This document shows positions 41,079 through 49,794 of a DNA stretch of 64,000 nt, in pieces; position 1 is the stretch's first letter; each line of letters starts with the position of its first letter. Below the pieces are notes generated by a model. It was not told the origin of the DNA, searched no databases, and was given only the letters and a program-made list of their open reading frames with translations. The stretch lies in the NCBI RefSeq assembly GCF_001598915.1, contig NZ_BDAP01000001.1:1054001-1118000 (forward strand), in the 5' to 3' direction. The translations under genes and the position numbers were made by a program. The DNA is from Williamsia muralis NBRC 105860 (GTDB taxonomy: Bacteria > Actinomycetota > Actinomycetes > Mycobacteriales > Mycobacteriaceae).

Positions 41079-41151
41079 GCCCCCTTCGTCTAGCGGCCTA
41101 GGACGCCGCCCTTTCAAGGCGGTAGCGCGGGTTCGAATCCCGTAGGGGGTA
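41079..41151 (+). tRNA. tRNA-Glu (anticodon UUC)
   Basis: 73 nt. Anticodon loop CTTTCAA with TTC, T-loop GGTTCGAATCC, D-arm TCGTCTAGCGGCCTAGGA typical of tRNA-Glu. Acceptor GCCCCCT pairs with AGGGGGT (G-U at the first position, as in mycobacterial tRNA-Glu). Confidence 0.95.
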
Positions 41152-41182
41152 CGCGAGCCAGATGACACTGGCAAGCATGCAA

Positions 41183-41256
41183 GGCCCTGTGGCGCAGTTG
41201 GTTAGCGCGCCGCCCTGTCACGGCGGAGGTCGCGGGTTCGAGTCCCGTCAGGGTCG
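41183..41256 (+). tRNA. tRNA-Asp (anticodon GUC)
   Basis: 74 nt. Acceptor GGCCCTG pairs with CAGGGTC; anticodon loop CTGTCAC with GTC; T-loop GGTTCGAGTCC; discriminator G as expected for Asp. Confidence 0.96.
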
Positions 41257-41324
41257 CTTTACATCTCCGGTTCGCCGGAGATCGCAACACCAAGTTCGAT
41301 TGGCATTCGGTTCGGGTGCCGTCC

Positions 41325-41398
41325 GGCCAGGTAGCTCAGTTGGTACGAGCGTCCGCCTGAAAAGCGGAAGGTCGTCGGTTCGATCCCGACTCTGGCCA
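41325..41398 (+). tRNA. tRNA-Phe (anticodon GAA)
   Basis: 74 nt. Acceptor GGCCAGG pairs with TCTGGCC; anticodon loop CTGAAAA with GAA; T-loop GGTTCGATCCC; discriminator A followed by CC. Order Lys, Glu, Asp, Phe matches the block found in mycobacteria. Confidence 0.95.
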
Positions 41399-41417
41399 CC
41401 GTTATCGCAGTCCACGA

Positions 41418-41448
41418 AGTCCGATCCTCTCCGAGGGTCGGACTTTTT
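41418..41448 (+). terminator. Intrinsic terminator after the tRNA genes
   Basis: AGTCCGATCCTC and GAGGGTCGGACT form a 12-bp stem (one G-U) with a 3-nt loop, followed directly by TTTTT. This classical form is unusual for high-GC actinobacteria. It ends the tRNA transcript and could also protect against read-through from the leftward EAL gene that stops at 41494. Confidence 0.92.
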
Positions 41449-41493
41449 GCATTCTGAGTCGAGCTGATTCCCTGACCTTGACTGTTCTGCCGC

Positions 41494-42786
41494 CTATGGC
41501 CGCGCACTCGAGAGCATCGGGAATGCGTCGGCGGGCTGCGCGGCGGACCAGTGATAGCCCTGCCCGTAGCGGGCCCCGACGATGCGTGCCTGGTGTGCCT
41601 GTTCAGCGGTCTCGATGCCTTCGATGACCAGGAATTGGCCCAGCTCGGCGGTGAGTGCGGTCAAGGCGCGGGCGATCGCGCGTCCGGTCGGTGTGTGCAG
41701 CGACGACCCGACGCTACGGTCGGCCTTGAGGCCGTTGACGCCGATCGCGAGCAAGTGTTCGGCGGGCAGCCAGGGACCGCCGATGTCGTCGAACACGACG
41801 ATGTAGCCGCGCTCCCGGAGATCGTCTATGACGTGGGCATCGATGAGCGCGGTGGTGGGTACGGCAACCGATTCGGTGATCTCGAGGGTGACTGACGAAG
41901 GGGCCACGCCGGCCGCTGTGGTCACCTTGTCGATCCGGTCGGCGCAGTCGGGACGATAGAAGTGGTGGGCGGAGAAGTTGACCGCGACCCCGATGTGGTC
42001 GGCATCGATGCGTTCGCTGCGCCACCGCTGCAGGTCGGCAACCGCCCGGGCCAACATGGTCAGGTCGAATTCGATGATGAGATCGGTGTTCTCGACCAGC
42101 GGTATGAAGGAGTCGGCGGCCAGCACCCCGCGCGCGGGGTGCATCCACCGCGCCAGTGCTTCGACGGCCGTGAGCTCGCCGGTCTGCAGGTCGACGATCG
42201 GCATGTACCACGGCACGATCTGGCCGTTGTCGATCGCCGCGGACACCTCGCCGATGCCGAGTTCGGCATCACCGTGGCTGCGGGGCGCCCCGGCGCCGAT
42301 CGCTATGCGACTGTTCTGCGAGCGTGCCGCGTCGAGGAGTTCACCTGCCAGGACCGCGCAATGTTGCAGCGCCACCAGATCGAATCCTTGTGCCGTGTGC
42401 GGCTCGGTGTCGAGGACGCACAGTGTGGCCACCGGCAGGTCTTCGCGACCGAGCAGGGGGATGCCTGCGTACGCACGAAAACCGGCGCGGCGCAACGGAT
42501 CTGCGACTTCTTCATCTGCGTCCGGACTGGCGGAGTCGAGAATGGTCACCGGCGCACCCCGCCTTATCACCCCGGCGCACGCGGACGTGCTCAGTGGAAC
42601 AACGATTCCGGTGTCGAATCCGTGAGCAGCGACGGTGTGCTGATGCGTTCCGTCGACCACGTTGATCAAAGCGATCGGACACCTGGTCACCTGCGCGGCG
42701 AGGGCAAGCACGGAAGTCAGGCCGAGAGAAGGTGTGATCCGCGTGTAGTGCGACGCCGACTGCGCGCGCCGGTCGTCTTCGGCCAT
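41494..42786 (-). CDS. GAF-EAL cyclic-di-GMP phosphodiesterase
   Basis: 430 residues; GGGAG 7 nt before the ATG. An N-terminal GAF domain (about 15-160: VTRCPIALINVVDGTHQ, AYAGIPLLG, VATLCVLDTEP) is followed by an EAL domain (about 185-425). Catalytic residues look complete: VEAL, VNFS, EITES, FDDIGG, LKADRS, IEGIET and GQGY. It should therefore hydrolyse c-di-GMP under control of a small ligand or redox signal at GAF. It shares the locus with a second EAL protein and an ANTAR protein; no GGDEF synthase is seen in the window. Confidence 0.9.
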   Translation of the reverse strand: MAEDDRRAQSASHYTRITPSLGLTSVLALAAQVTRCPIALINVVDGTHQHTVAAHGFDTGIVVPLSTSACAGVIRRGAPVTILDSASPDADEEVADPLRRAGFRAYAGIPLLGREDLPVATLCVLDTEPHTAQGFDLVALQHCAVLAGELLDAARSQNSRIAIGAGAPRSHGDAELGIGEVSAAIDNGQIVPWYMPIVDLQTGELTAVEALARWMHPARGVLAADSFIPLVENTDLIIEFDLTMLARAVADLQRWRSERIDADHIGVAVNFSAHHFYRPDCADRIDKVTTAAGVAPSSVTLEITESVAVPTTALIDAHVIDDLRERGYIVVFDDIGGPWLPAEHLLAIGVNGLKADRSVGSSLHTPTGRAIARALTALTAELGQFLVIEGIETAEQAHQARIVGARYGQGYHWSAAQPADAFPMLSSARP

Positions 42787-42932
42787 GGCCACACTCCCTC
42801 GGGTCGGATGCCAACTCAACCACCCCCGCCGGATTCTTGCGCGGGCAACCTGCCTGGACTCAGATGCCGGACAACTTGTCTCGCATCTGTAGGGCGATCG
42901 CCGCCGTGGTTTCGACAGTCGAAACTCTCGTG

Positions 42933-43145
42933 TCAGTTGTATTCGGGCCGCAGTGGTCTCGGGTGGGTGTCGATCAATACCGACGCGGCATCGAACAACG
43001 ACACCTTGGACACGGTTGCGACCTGCGTCAGTCGCCGCGTGGCATCGATGCGTCTGAGCTTGCATCGTTGCATCAGCATCCCGACGGCGATTGCGATGAC
43101 GTGTCGCTCGCTGAGTACGCCATTGAGCTCACTGCTGGTGCCCAT
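42933..43145 (-). CDS. Stand-alone ANTAR-domain RNA-binding regulator
   Basis: 70 residues. ERHVIAIAVGMLMQRCKL followed by DATRRLTQVATVSKVSLFDAASVLID matches the three-helix ANTAR domain, which binds paired hexaloop hairpins in nascent RNA and prevents termination. ANTAR proteins normally carry a receiver, GAF or PAS sensor in front. This one has only a 12-residue lead. AGGGAA precedes the ATG. It lies 146 bp upstream of the GAF-EAL gene on the same strand, whose GAF domain resembles the usual ANTAR partner. Confidence 0.75.
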   Translation of the reverse strand: MGTSSELNGVLSERHVIAIAVGMLMQRCKLRRIDATRRLTQVATVSKVSLFDAASVLIDTHPRPLRPEYN

Positions 43146-43279
43146 GTGGGGTTCCCTTGTTCACTGCGACACCGAAGGGGATGTCTGCCGTAGAACCCCA
43201 TTGTGCGCTTCTGGCTGCGCAGAAGGCGAACCACGATGGGCTGACCGTCGCGTGCTGACCGTAAAGATCACTATGACCA

Positions 43280-43489
43280 TTGTCTGTCCGGGCAAATTCT
43301 CGGTACGACATACTTCCCCGGGTGTGGTGGTGGATCGGCGTCGGAGCCGTCGTCTGGGTGGTCGTATCGATCGGTGTTGCAATCGTTGTTGCGCGCGTGA
43401 TCAGCCATGCCGACCTCGAAGACGAATCCGAAACCCTGCGGCGAAACGAACACCACCGCGGGCTTCGCGGTGTGTTCCGCCGCCGCTGA
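43280..43489 (+). CDS. Small single-helix membrane protein (69 aa)
   Basis: Probable TTG start. Short basic lead RYDILPRVWWW, one membrane helix (about 15-40, IGVGAVVWVVVSIGVAIVVA), then a charged tail with LEDESETLRRNEHH and a basic end. Composition is protein-like and the frame is open up to a stop just before the ATP-grasp gene. No strong ribosome-binding site, so the start is uncertain. Function unknown. Confidence 0.5.
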   Translation: MSVRANSRYDILPRVWWWIGVGAVVWVVVSIGVAIVVARVISHADLEDESETLRRNEHHRGLRGVFRRR

Positions 43490-43582
43490 CCCGGCCGGAC
43501 GACGTGTGTAGCTTCTACCCCGATGAGGAAGTATGTGCACCCACCGGCACGGCTGTGTTCCGTGGCCGGCTGAGGACCGGGT

Positions 43583-44476
43583 ATGAGACACGCGCGGTGG
43601 CGCGAACGCAGCAGGCTGGTGCGGTGGTGGCGACTCAAGCAGACGCGGAAACCCGAAACGTTCACCGAGAAAGTTCGATACAAGATGTTGCGGGACCATC
43701 GCAGTCTCGTGGTGACGTTTGCTGACAAGGTCGCTGTGCGAGACCTTGTCGGGACCACCGTGGGCACGGGCTATCTCCCTGCGGTGTACGCGATCATCGA
43801 CGATCCGGAGCGGCTTCTCACCGAAGCCTTGCCGCGACAGTATGTCGTGAAGCCGTCCCACGGGAGCGGGGCTGTCGTGGTGGTCTCCGACACTGCCGAT
43901 CCAGGCGCCCGCCTGCCCGGCGTAGAGGCGTGCTGGTCCTACAGTCATGTCCGCCCCGAGCACGCGGACCGGCGCCAATTGACGGCGATCGCACGCTACT
44001 GGCTACAGCAGTTGTACGGGCAGGGCCCGAACCGGGAGTGGGCGTACGGCCACGTCCCTCGGCGGATCATCGTCGAAGAACTTCTGACGAATGACCTCGG
44101 CGACATACCGCACGACTACAAGTTCTTCGTCTTCCACGGCAGATGCGAGTTCATTCAGGTAGACACATGCCGCTTCGGCAGGAGAACCCAGAACTTCTAC
44201 CGAAGGCCTTGGACCCTCTTGCCGCTGAGTGGTGGTCCTCCGCCCGCTGAGCATCCCCAGGCGGCACCGGAGTGTTTGGACGAGATGATCATCGTGGCCG
44301 AGAAACTGGCCACCTCCACCGATTTCGTCCGGGTCGACCTGTACGTCGTCGGCGGGCGAGTGGTGTTCGGCGAGATGACTAACTACCCCGCCGGTGGGGA
44401 GAGTCCTTTTCACCCGGCGTCGTTCGACCGGGAATTCGGTCGAACGTGGCGGGTTCCGAAGGCCTACGTCGACTGA
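43583..44476 (+). CDS. TupA-like ATP-grasp ligase
   Basis: 297 residues; GAGGA before the ATG. Features of the TupA/ATP-grasp amidoligase group: KPETFTEKVRYKML near the N-terminus, FADKVAVRDLV, YVVKPSHGSGAVVVV (ATP-binding loop), IIVEELL, and the DYKFFVFHGRCEFIQVDT and VRVDLY-GEMTNYPAGG metal/ATP motifs at the C-terminus. TupA ligates amino acids onto teichuronic-acid-type polymers. In actinobacteria these genes go with cell-surface glycan decoration. It is alone here between small genes. Confidence 0.85.
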   Translation: MRHARWRERSRLVRWWRLKQTRKPETFTEKVRYKMLRDHRSLVVTFADKVAVRDLVGTTVGTGYLPAVYAIIDDPERLLTEALPRQYVVKPSHGSGAVVVVSDTADPGARLPGVEACWSYSHVRPEHADRRQLTAIARYWLQQLYGQGPNREWAYGHVPRRIIVEELLTNDLGDIPHDYKFFVFHGRCEFIQVDTCRFGRRTQNFYRRPWTLLPLSGGPPPAEHPQAAPECLDEMIIVAEKLATSTDFVRVDLYVVGGRVVFGEMTNYPAGGESPFHPASFDREFGRTWRVPKAYVD

Positions 44477-44503
44477 CGGAGCATCGCCGCCGCACGATCG
44501 ATT

Positions 44504-45778
44504 TCAGGAATCATGTTGTGAAGCAGGATCATTGCGATGGTGTATCCGTCGCATGAGTGCTCGGGCAGCGGTGGTCACAATGGAACGGTCGTGGGTGAGC
44601 GTGTACTCGTACCGGCGGTCCGGGTCGTCGGGAGGGTCGCCGAGGTCGCGGGCGATGAGCGCTCCGAAGTAGTGCGCGCCCGTGACCGTGATCGTCCACT
44701 CGCTGACCAGATTGTCGTCCGCGCTGAGGGGGACTCCGACCACCCCTGCTACCGGGTGAGTCGGCATGTCGACACCGAAGGCCGCCACAAAAGCATGGGG
44801 GTGTGTGGCCGCCAGGGCGGAAAATCGTTCTGCGACAACGGGTCCGAAACTTTCAGCGTCTTGGAAAGTGGCCAGGACCGTGACCGGGGCCCGCAGTGTC
44901 GAGGCCATGTCCTCGAGGTGGCGGGACAGCGTGATGAGCAGGCTCTTGCGGCCGATGCGCGGACTCATCGTCTTCAGCGCCTCCGACGGCGGGCTCAGCG
45001 GCGCGTTGCGCACATCGGTGAGCGGGAGCATCCTGTTCGACACAGCTGAAAAGACGTCGGGCAGGGGTGCGGGGCGTCCGAACAGCCAACCTTGGCCATG
45101 GGTCGCGCCGAGCGCCAGAGCTTGTTCGAGGTCGGCCTCGGTTTCGATTCCCTCCGCGATCAGCTCCGTGGCGGGGGTGGCTTCGATGTACGCGGCAATG
45201 GCGGCCAGGGTTGCGGTGTGGACCGGGGTCGGGCGGCGAGTCCGGGTGAGTGGGCCATCGATCTTGATGATCTCCGGTGCCACGAAATTCAGCATGGTGA
45301 GGCAGTCCGGATTGGAGCCGACGTCGTCGAGGGCCACCCCCCACCCCAGCGCCCTGGCTTCCTCGGCGATTTCCAGAACACGACCGGGGTCGACAAGCAA
45401 CGCGCGCTCGGTGATCTCGATGACCACGCGGCCGGGCCCCGCATCACCTTCTGGAGCGAGCACGTCGGCGGTCATCGACAGACTCGACGATGTGTCGGCT
45501 TCGACGTTGATGAAAAGGGTGTACGCGCCGGGTAGTCCCGCCTCACACGCGCCATGCAACGCGGCTTGCTGCGCGCCACGATCCAGGGCGGCGAGTGTGC
45601 CGTCGTCTCGTGCTGAACCGAACACTTCGCCCGGGCTCAGGTCTGGTCGGCTCGGCCACCGTGCGAGTGCCTCGTACCCCGTTGTCTCGCCAGTGCGCAG
45701 GTCGATGATCGGCTGGTAGAGGCAGACGATGGGAACTGCGGCAATGCCTGACGTCGAATCTTCACTCCGGTCCATCAT
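44504..45778 (-). CDS. EAL-DICT cyclic-di-GMP phosphodiesterase
   Basis: 424 residues; GGAGAAA precedes the paired ATGs at 45778/45775. An N-terminal EAL domain (about 15-260) has all expected residues: YEAL, INVE, EITE, LDDVGS, IIKID, AEGIE and GQGW. The C-terminal part (about 280-415) matches the DICT sensory domain (RKSLLITLSRHLEDMA, FGPVVAERFSALA, ARDLGD), common in actinobacterial c-di-GMP proteins. Cytosolic, probably active as a phosphodiesterase with input through DICT. Confidence 0.88.
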   Translation of the reverse strand: MMDRSEDSTSGIAAVPIVCLYQPIIDLRTGETTGYEALARWPSRPDLSPGEVFGSARDDGTLAALDRGAQQAALHGACEAGLPGAYTLFINVEADTSSSLSMTADVLAPEGDAGPGRVVIEITERALLVDPGRVLEIAEEARALGWGVALDDVGSNPDCLTMLNFVAPEIIKIDGPLTRTRRPTPVHTATLAAIAAYIEATPATELIAEGIETEADLEQALALGATHGQGWLFGRPAPLPDVFSAVSNRMLPLTDVRNAPLSPPSEALKTMSPRIGRKSLLITLSRHLEDMASTLRAPVTVLATFQDAESFGPVVAERFSALAATHPHAFVAAFGVDMPTHPVAGVVGVPLSADDNLVSEWTITVTGAHYFGALIARDLGDPPDDPDRRYEYTLTHDRSIVTTAARALMRRIHHRNDPASQHDS

Positions 45779-45896
45779 GGGGCACGTTTCTCCGCTGTCA
45801 GCAGGCCTGCCGAACTGTTGTGAGAAGCCTAGTTGACGATCTCGCGTGCAGTGGGGCGTGCGTGTGCCAGGAAGCGGTGAGGGGCGGTCGTGCGCA

Positions 45897-47519
45897 TCAC
45901 TTGCTCTGGGCCTGCTGGAATGCAGCCGCGACCATACCCACGTCGTCACCCACCTGGAAGATCCCGCGGGGCAGATCGGGGAACACCGCGTTGCTGACCC
46001 CCACGACGAAGAGCAATCGACGGCCGTCAGCGACTTCGAGATAGCCCGACAGCCCCTGGACCGTCATCACCAAGCGTCCCGTGACGGGCTCGGCGTCGGC
46101 GGAGGTTCCCGTCTTGCCGACGACCATTCCCTTGGCGGGACTGTCGACCCCCACCCCGCTGAGCGACCCGCGCTCACCAAGGATGGGCTGTCCCGCCCAG
46201 AAGGTGTCGGCCCAAGGTCGTCCGTCCACCCACTGGAACCACTGTGTGATCGCGGTGGGCGTGGCCGACGACGGGTCGCTGCCCTGCCCGTCGACGATGA
46301 CGAAGTCGGACGGCGAGATGCCGGCCTCGGTGGCGAGCTCCCGGATCGCGGGCAGGCCGTCCGAACAATCCTGGGACCCCGCCTCGACCGCCAGCAGACA
46401 GAGGAAATCGTTTGCGCCCGTGTTGTAACTGGTGGCCAGGATCATCGAGCCCATCTCTTGGAGCGGTACGGATTCGAGTTTCGCGAGGCGCAAATCGTCT
46501 CGATAGCTGTTCTCGGCCGGGAGTGCGGCCTGATCGTTCACCTTGGCAGTCGATGAGACCGTTACGCCCTTGCGCTGCAGGGCTTCGACGAACAGCTGAC
46601 GCGCCCAGGTCGGAGCGTCGGTGATGCGGAAGACCGTGAGAGTCGACTTGCCCGCGGGTACCGAACCGGTCACCCGCATGAGGGTGGGATCGAGCTCGTC
46701 CGCGCTGACCGTCATGGTGGAGTCACTGTCGGCCGCGCCCGTGGTGACTTGCGAGTCGAGTCTGAAAAGCCCGTTGCCAGGCAGCATCTGGATGGTCGCC
46801 GGCTGTCCGGGCTGCCCTGGTGTGGCTTGGATGTCGACCAGGTTGTCGTTGACGTAGATCGACGGAACCACCCCTTCGACCGTTGTGTATCGCTCCCACA
46901 ACCGTGGGTCGACGAGTACGTCTCCGTCGATGCGGGTGACCCCGGATGCGACAACCTGGGCGGCGAGGTCATCGAGTCCGGCGAGCGGATCGCCGGGTGC
47001 CAGTACGGCACCCGGGATGGCATCGGCGTACACGTGGTCGATGCCGTCGGTGGCGAAGTCGAACCTGCCGTCGGGTGCATTGCGCCCGCCGAGCGCCAGA
47101 TCGCCGGAGCCCACCAGGACGAGATTCCCACTGAGCGTTCCGCCCACAGGAGCTGCCGTTGCGTAGACAGGAGTGGTCAGTCGCCGGTCGACGCCGAGAT
47201 CCTGGTAGACCGTCCCGACGGTGAAGTGCTTTGTCTGCGAGGCCATGAACATGAACTCGTCGGCCAGATTGCTGTAGATGACCTCGTCGGTCTCCGGGTC
47301 CACCACCAGATATGACCACCGCGCAGCCTTGTACGGTTCGGTCTCCATGATCGCCGTCGCGGCGGCGGGCAGCGCCTGACCTTGCCCACCGGGCGACTTC
47401 TCGTCGGATCCCGACGAGTCGCCTGAGCACGCGGCGGCGAAGAGCAGTCCACCGACGGTGAATGCAGCCAGCGTCGTCCTTGCGCGATACGTCTTGGTTT
47501 GTGATTCGACTGATGGCAT
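45897..47519 (-). CDS. D-alanyl-D-alanine carboxypeptidase/endopeptidase (PBP4, S13), lipoprotein
   Basis: 540 residues. Signal peptide with lipobox ending AAAC (Cys31). Penicillin-binding motifs: ASQTK (Ser94/Lys97), SYNTGAND as the SxN element, and GKTGTS as KTG. The inserted domain between SxxK and SxN (about 140-330) is typical of DacB/PBP4. It trims peptide stems of peptidoglycan outside the membrane. Divergent from a second serine hydrolase gene with 200 bp between. Confidence 0.92.
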   Translation of the reverse strand: MPSVESQTKTYRARTTLAAFTVGGLLFAAACSGDSSGSDEKSPGGQGQALPAAATAIMETEPYKAARWSYLVVDPETDEVIYSNLADEFMFMASQTKHFTVGTVYQDLGVDRRLTTPVYATAAPVGGTLSGNLVLVGSGDLALGGRNAPDGRFDFATDGIDHVYADAIPGAVLAPGDPLAGLDDLAAQVVASGVTRIDGDVLVDPRLWERYTTVEGVVPSIYVNDNLVDIQATPGQPGQPATIQMLPGNGLFRLDSQVTTGAADSDSTMTVSADELDPTLMRVTGSVPAGKSTLTVFRITDAPTWARQLFVEALQRKGVTVSSTAKVNDQAALPAENSYRDDLRLAKLESVPLQEMGSMILATSYNTGANDFLCLLAVEAGSQDCSDGLPAIRELATEAGISPSDFVIVDGQGSDPSSATPTAITQWFQWVDGRPWADTFWAGQPILGERGSLSGVGVDSPAKGMVVGKTGTSADAEPVTGRLVMTVQGLSGYLEVADGRRLLFVVGVSNAVFPDLPRGIFQVGDDVGMVAAAFQQAQSK

Positions 47520-47718
47520 GGTGGCGCACCACTTCCTGGGTCCGACTCGACACCCACTCCCGACATGGGTGGTAATTACTGCAAATTACACCGTGCAAGT
47601 TGCATTTGATGGAAGTATGGTCGATACATTGGCGCGAAGCGTCCACCTCGGGGTGGATCGGCACGTGCCGTATCGGGTTTCGACGGGTCGCCGCGGCCGC
47701 GACACCAGGGGAGAGCAC

Positions 47719-49047
47719 ATGTCATCACCGTCAACATCAATCCGCGTAGGTCGGCGGCACCGGAACCGTAAGGCAGCGGCCGTCGCCGTGATGCTCACAG
47801 CGGCTCTTGTCGCCACCGCGTGCTCGTCGGACTCGAGTAGTTCGTCGACGTCGTCATCGAACAGTGCTGCGCCGGGTGGTGCGCTGGTGCCTCTCGACCC
47901 TGCCGCGATGGACAAGGTGGTCGACGAGATGGCGACCGAGTTCCGCGAGATCGGCATGATGGTGCTGGTCCGGACGCCCGAGGGCGACTACACGAAGTCG
48001 TGGGGCACCCTCGGAATCGGCTCCACCGAAGCTCCGACCCCAGATACCAAGGTGCGCATAGGTTCCAACACCAAGACGTGGACCGGCACGGCCATCATGC
48101 AGATGGTCCAAGAGGGCAAGATCTCCGTGGACGACCCGGTCAGCAAATACCGTCCCGATGTCCCCAATGGGCAGAACATCACGATCGGGCAGCTACTCGA
48201 CATGCGCAGCGGGCTCTACAACTACACGGCCACGCTGGAGTTGAACACGGCGCTGGACACAGAGCCCGAAAAGGTTTGGACTCCAGAACAATTGCTGGCT
48301 CTGGCGTTCGCCAACCCGCCCTTGGCGCCGCCCGGTGCCGAGTACAACTACAGCAACACCAACACGGTGCTCCTGGGTCTCATCGCCGAGCAACTCGACG
48401 GGAAACCCCTCGGACAGATCTTCCAGGACCGCTTCTTCACCGAGCTGGGGATGACGGGTACCTCATTCCCTGCCAGCACGGATACCTCCATCCCGGCGAC
48501 TTACGTGAACGGCTATTCGTACAGCGGGAACGTCGAGACGCTGGGTGAGGGCAAGGAGTCGCTCTCGCCAGAGAAACTGGCGGCCATCGAATCCGGCACC
48601 GTCACCCCACGGACCACAACCAATGACAACCCGTCGTGGACTTGGGCTGCGGGGCAGGGCATTTCAACCGCCAACGACCTGGCCACCTGGGTCAAGGCGA
48701 TCGGCAAGGGTGATCTGCTCGACGAGAAGACCCAGAAGCTGCGGATGGACAGCGTGCAACCGTCTGATCCCGAGGACCCATCGGGGAGTAGCTATGGCTA
48801 CGGGATCGCCAAGATGGGACCGATGTACGGACACATCGGCGAGATGCCCGGCTACAACTCCTTCATGGGCTACGACCCGGTGAACGACGTCACCATCGTG
48901 GTGTGGGGCAATCTCGCTCCGACCGCAGAAGGGTTCCCGCCTGCGGCGATGGTTGCCAAGTCCCTGGTTCCCCTGATCTACGCGGGCCCAGCCACCGACA
49001 CCGGCGAAGACATCGACGATGCGGCGGAGGACACAAGCGGCGGCTAG
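47719..49047 (+). CDS. Serine hydrolase of the beta-lactamase/class C family, lipoprotein
   Basis: 442 residues. ATG preceded by GGGAGAG. Lipobox VATAC (Cys35), then a Ser-rich linker. Active-site SNTK (Ser116/Lys119), a Tyr motif at YNYSNTN, and a HIGEMPGYNS segment in place of KTG (the HxG variant of class C relatives). Resembles mycobacterial esterase/D-aminopeptidase-like LpqK-type proteins. Outer-leaflet location expected. The first 200 bp upstream are AT-richer and probably hold the divergent promoters. Confidence 0.88.
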   Translation: MSSPSTSIRVGRRHRNRKAAAVAVMLTAALVATACSSDSSSSSTSSSNSAAPGGALVPLDPAAMDKVVDEMATEFREIGMMVLVRTPEGDYTKSWGTLGIGSTEAPTPDTKVRIGSNTKTWTGTAIMQMVQEGKISVDDPVSKYRPDVPNGQNITIGQLLDMRSGLYNYTATLELNTALDTEPEKVWTPEQLLALAFANPPLAPPGAEYNYSNTNTVLLGLIAEQLDGKPLGQIFQDRFFTELGMTGTSFPASTDTSIPATYVNGYSYSGNVETLGEGKESLSPEKLAAIESGTVTPRTTTNDNPSWTWAAGQGISTANDLATWVKAIGKGDLLDEKTQKLRMDSVQPSDPEDPSGSSYGYGIAKMGPMYGHIGEMPGYNSFMGYDPVNDVTIVVWGNLAPTAEGFPPAAMVAKSLVPLIYAGPATDTGEDIDDAAEDTSGG

Positions 49048-49139
49048 CAGCCGGCGGTCGCGGCGGCTCGCAGCAGCGTCTCGGTAGGATTGGCTCTCGC
49101 GGCCGTATCGAAACACGACGCTCCGCGGGAAGGAGATCA

Positions 49140-49781
49140 GTGGCCCAGGGCGACCTCAACACGACGTCGTATGTGATCTTGGGTCTACTGACGGCCAAGG
49201 ACAGATCGGCCTACGAAATCGCCGAGCAGGTCGGACGAGGGGTCTCCGCACTGTGGCCGCGAGCAGACAGGCAGCGCTACAACGCACCGAAGCGACTCCT
49301 CGAACGCGGCCTGGTCACAGCGCGAACCGAACCGGCGGGCAAGCGCCGCAACCGGACGATCTACTCGATCACGCCGCAGGGTCGTGCTGCGCTCACCGAA
49401 TGGCTGGCCACCCAGTCGCAGCCGCCCGCGTTGGTGTTCGAGGGAATGATCCGCGTGTGCTTCGCAGAACAGGGTTCGATCGAGGATCTGCGGGCGAACC
49501 TGCGCAACATGCGTGATCAGGCCGAGGCGGCCCGAAAGCTGTTCATCTCCAACGCCGAACGGATGCTGGAACCGGATCGGGGTTCACATCCTGAACGCCG
49601 CCATCTGCTGACCTTGGCCAACCGCTACATGGTCGGGCACTACGCCCACATCATCGAGTGGTCGGAGTGGGCATTGTCCGAGACCGATTCATGGCCCGAC
49701 ACCGTCAGTCCGGCGGATACGTCGCGCGGCCGTACCGAGGAGATCCTCAAAGCCGTGGTGCGTGAGGGCAGGGAAGCGTGA
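49140..49781 (+). CDS. PadR-family transcriptional regulator
   Basis: 213 residues from a GTG with AAGGAG 5 nt upstream. Winged helix at the N-terminus (YVILGLLTAKDRSAYEIAEQVGRGV, RLLERGLVTARTEPAGKRRNRTIYSITPQGRAAL). A C-terminal helical dimerisation part (about 100-210, RANLRNMRDQAEAARKLF) matches the PadR/AphA-like subgroup. It may control the adjacent serine-hydrolase gene, which ends 92 nt upstream. Confidence 0.88.
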   Translation: MAQGDLNTTSYVILGLLTAKDRSAYEIAEQVGRGVSALWPRADRQRYNAPKRLLERGLVTARTEPAGKRRNRTIYSITPQGRAALTEWLATQSQPPALVFEGMIRVCFAEQGSIEDLRANLRNMRDQAEAARKLFISNAERMLEPDRGSHPERRHLLTLANRYMVGHYAHIIEWSEWALSETDSWPDTVSPADTSRGRTEEILKAVVREGREA

Positions 49782-49794
49782 ATGGCACCTGTCT

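Noticed and set aside
43129-43767. 212-codon leftward frame across the ATP-grasp start and ANTAR region
   Set aside because: Antisense to the membrane-protein and ATP-grasp genes, with poor composition. The forward frames have recognisable motifs.
45897-49047. DacB and class-C serine hydrolase as a beta-lactam resistance island
   Set aside because: Both are ordinary envelope lipoproteins of actinobacteria, with host-like codon use and no mobile signatures nearby.
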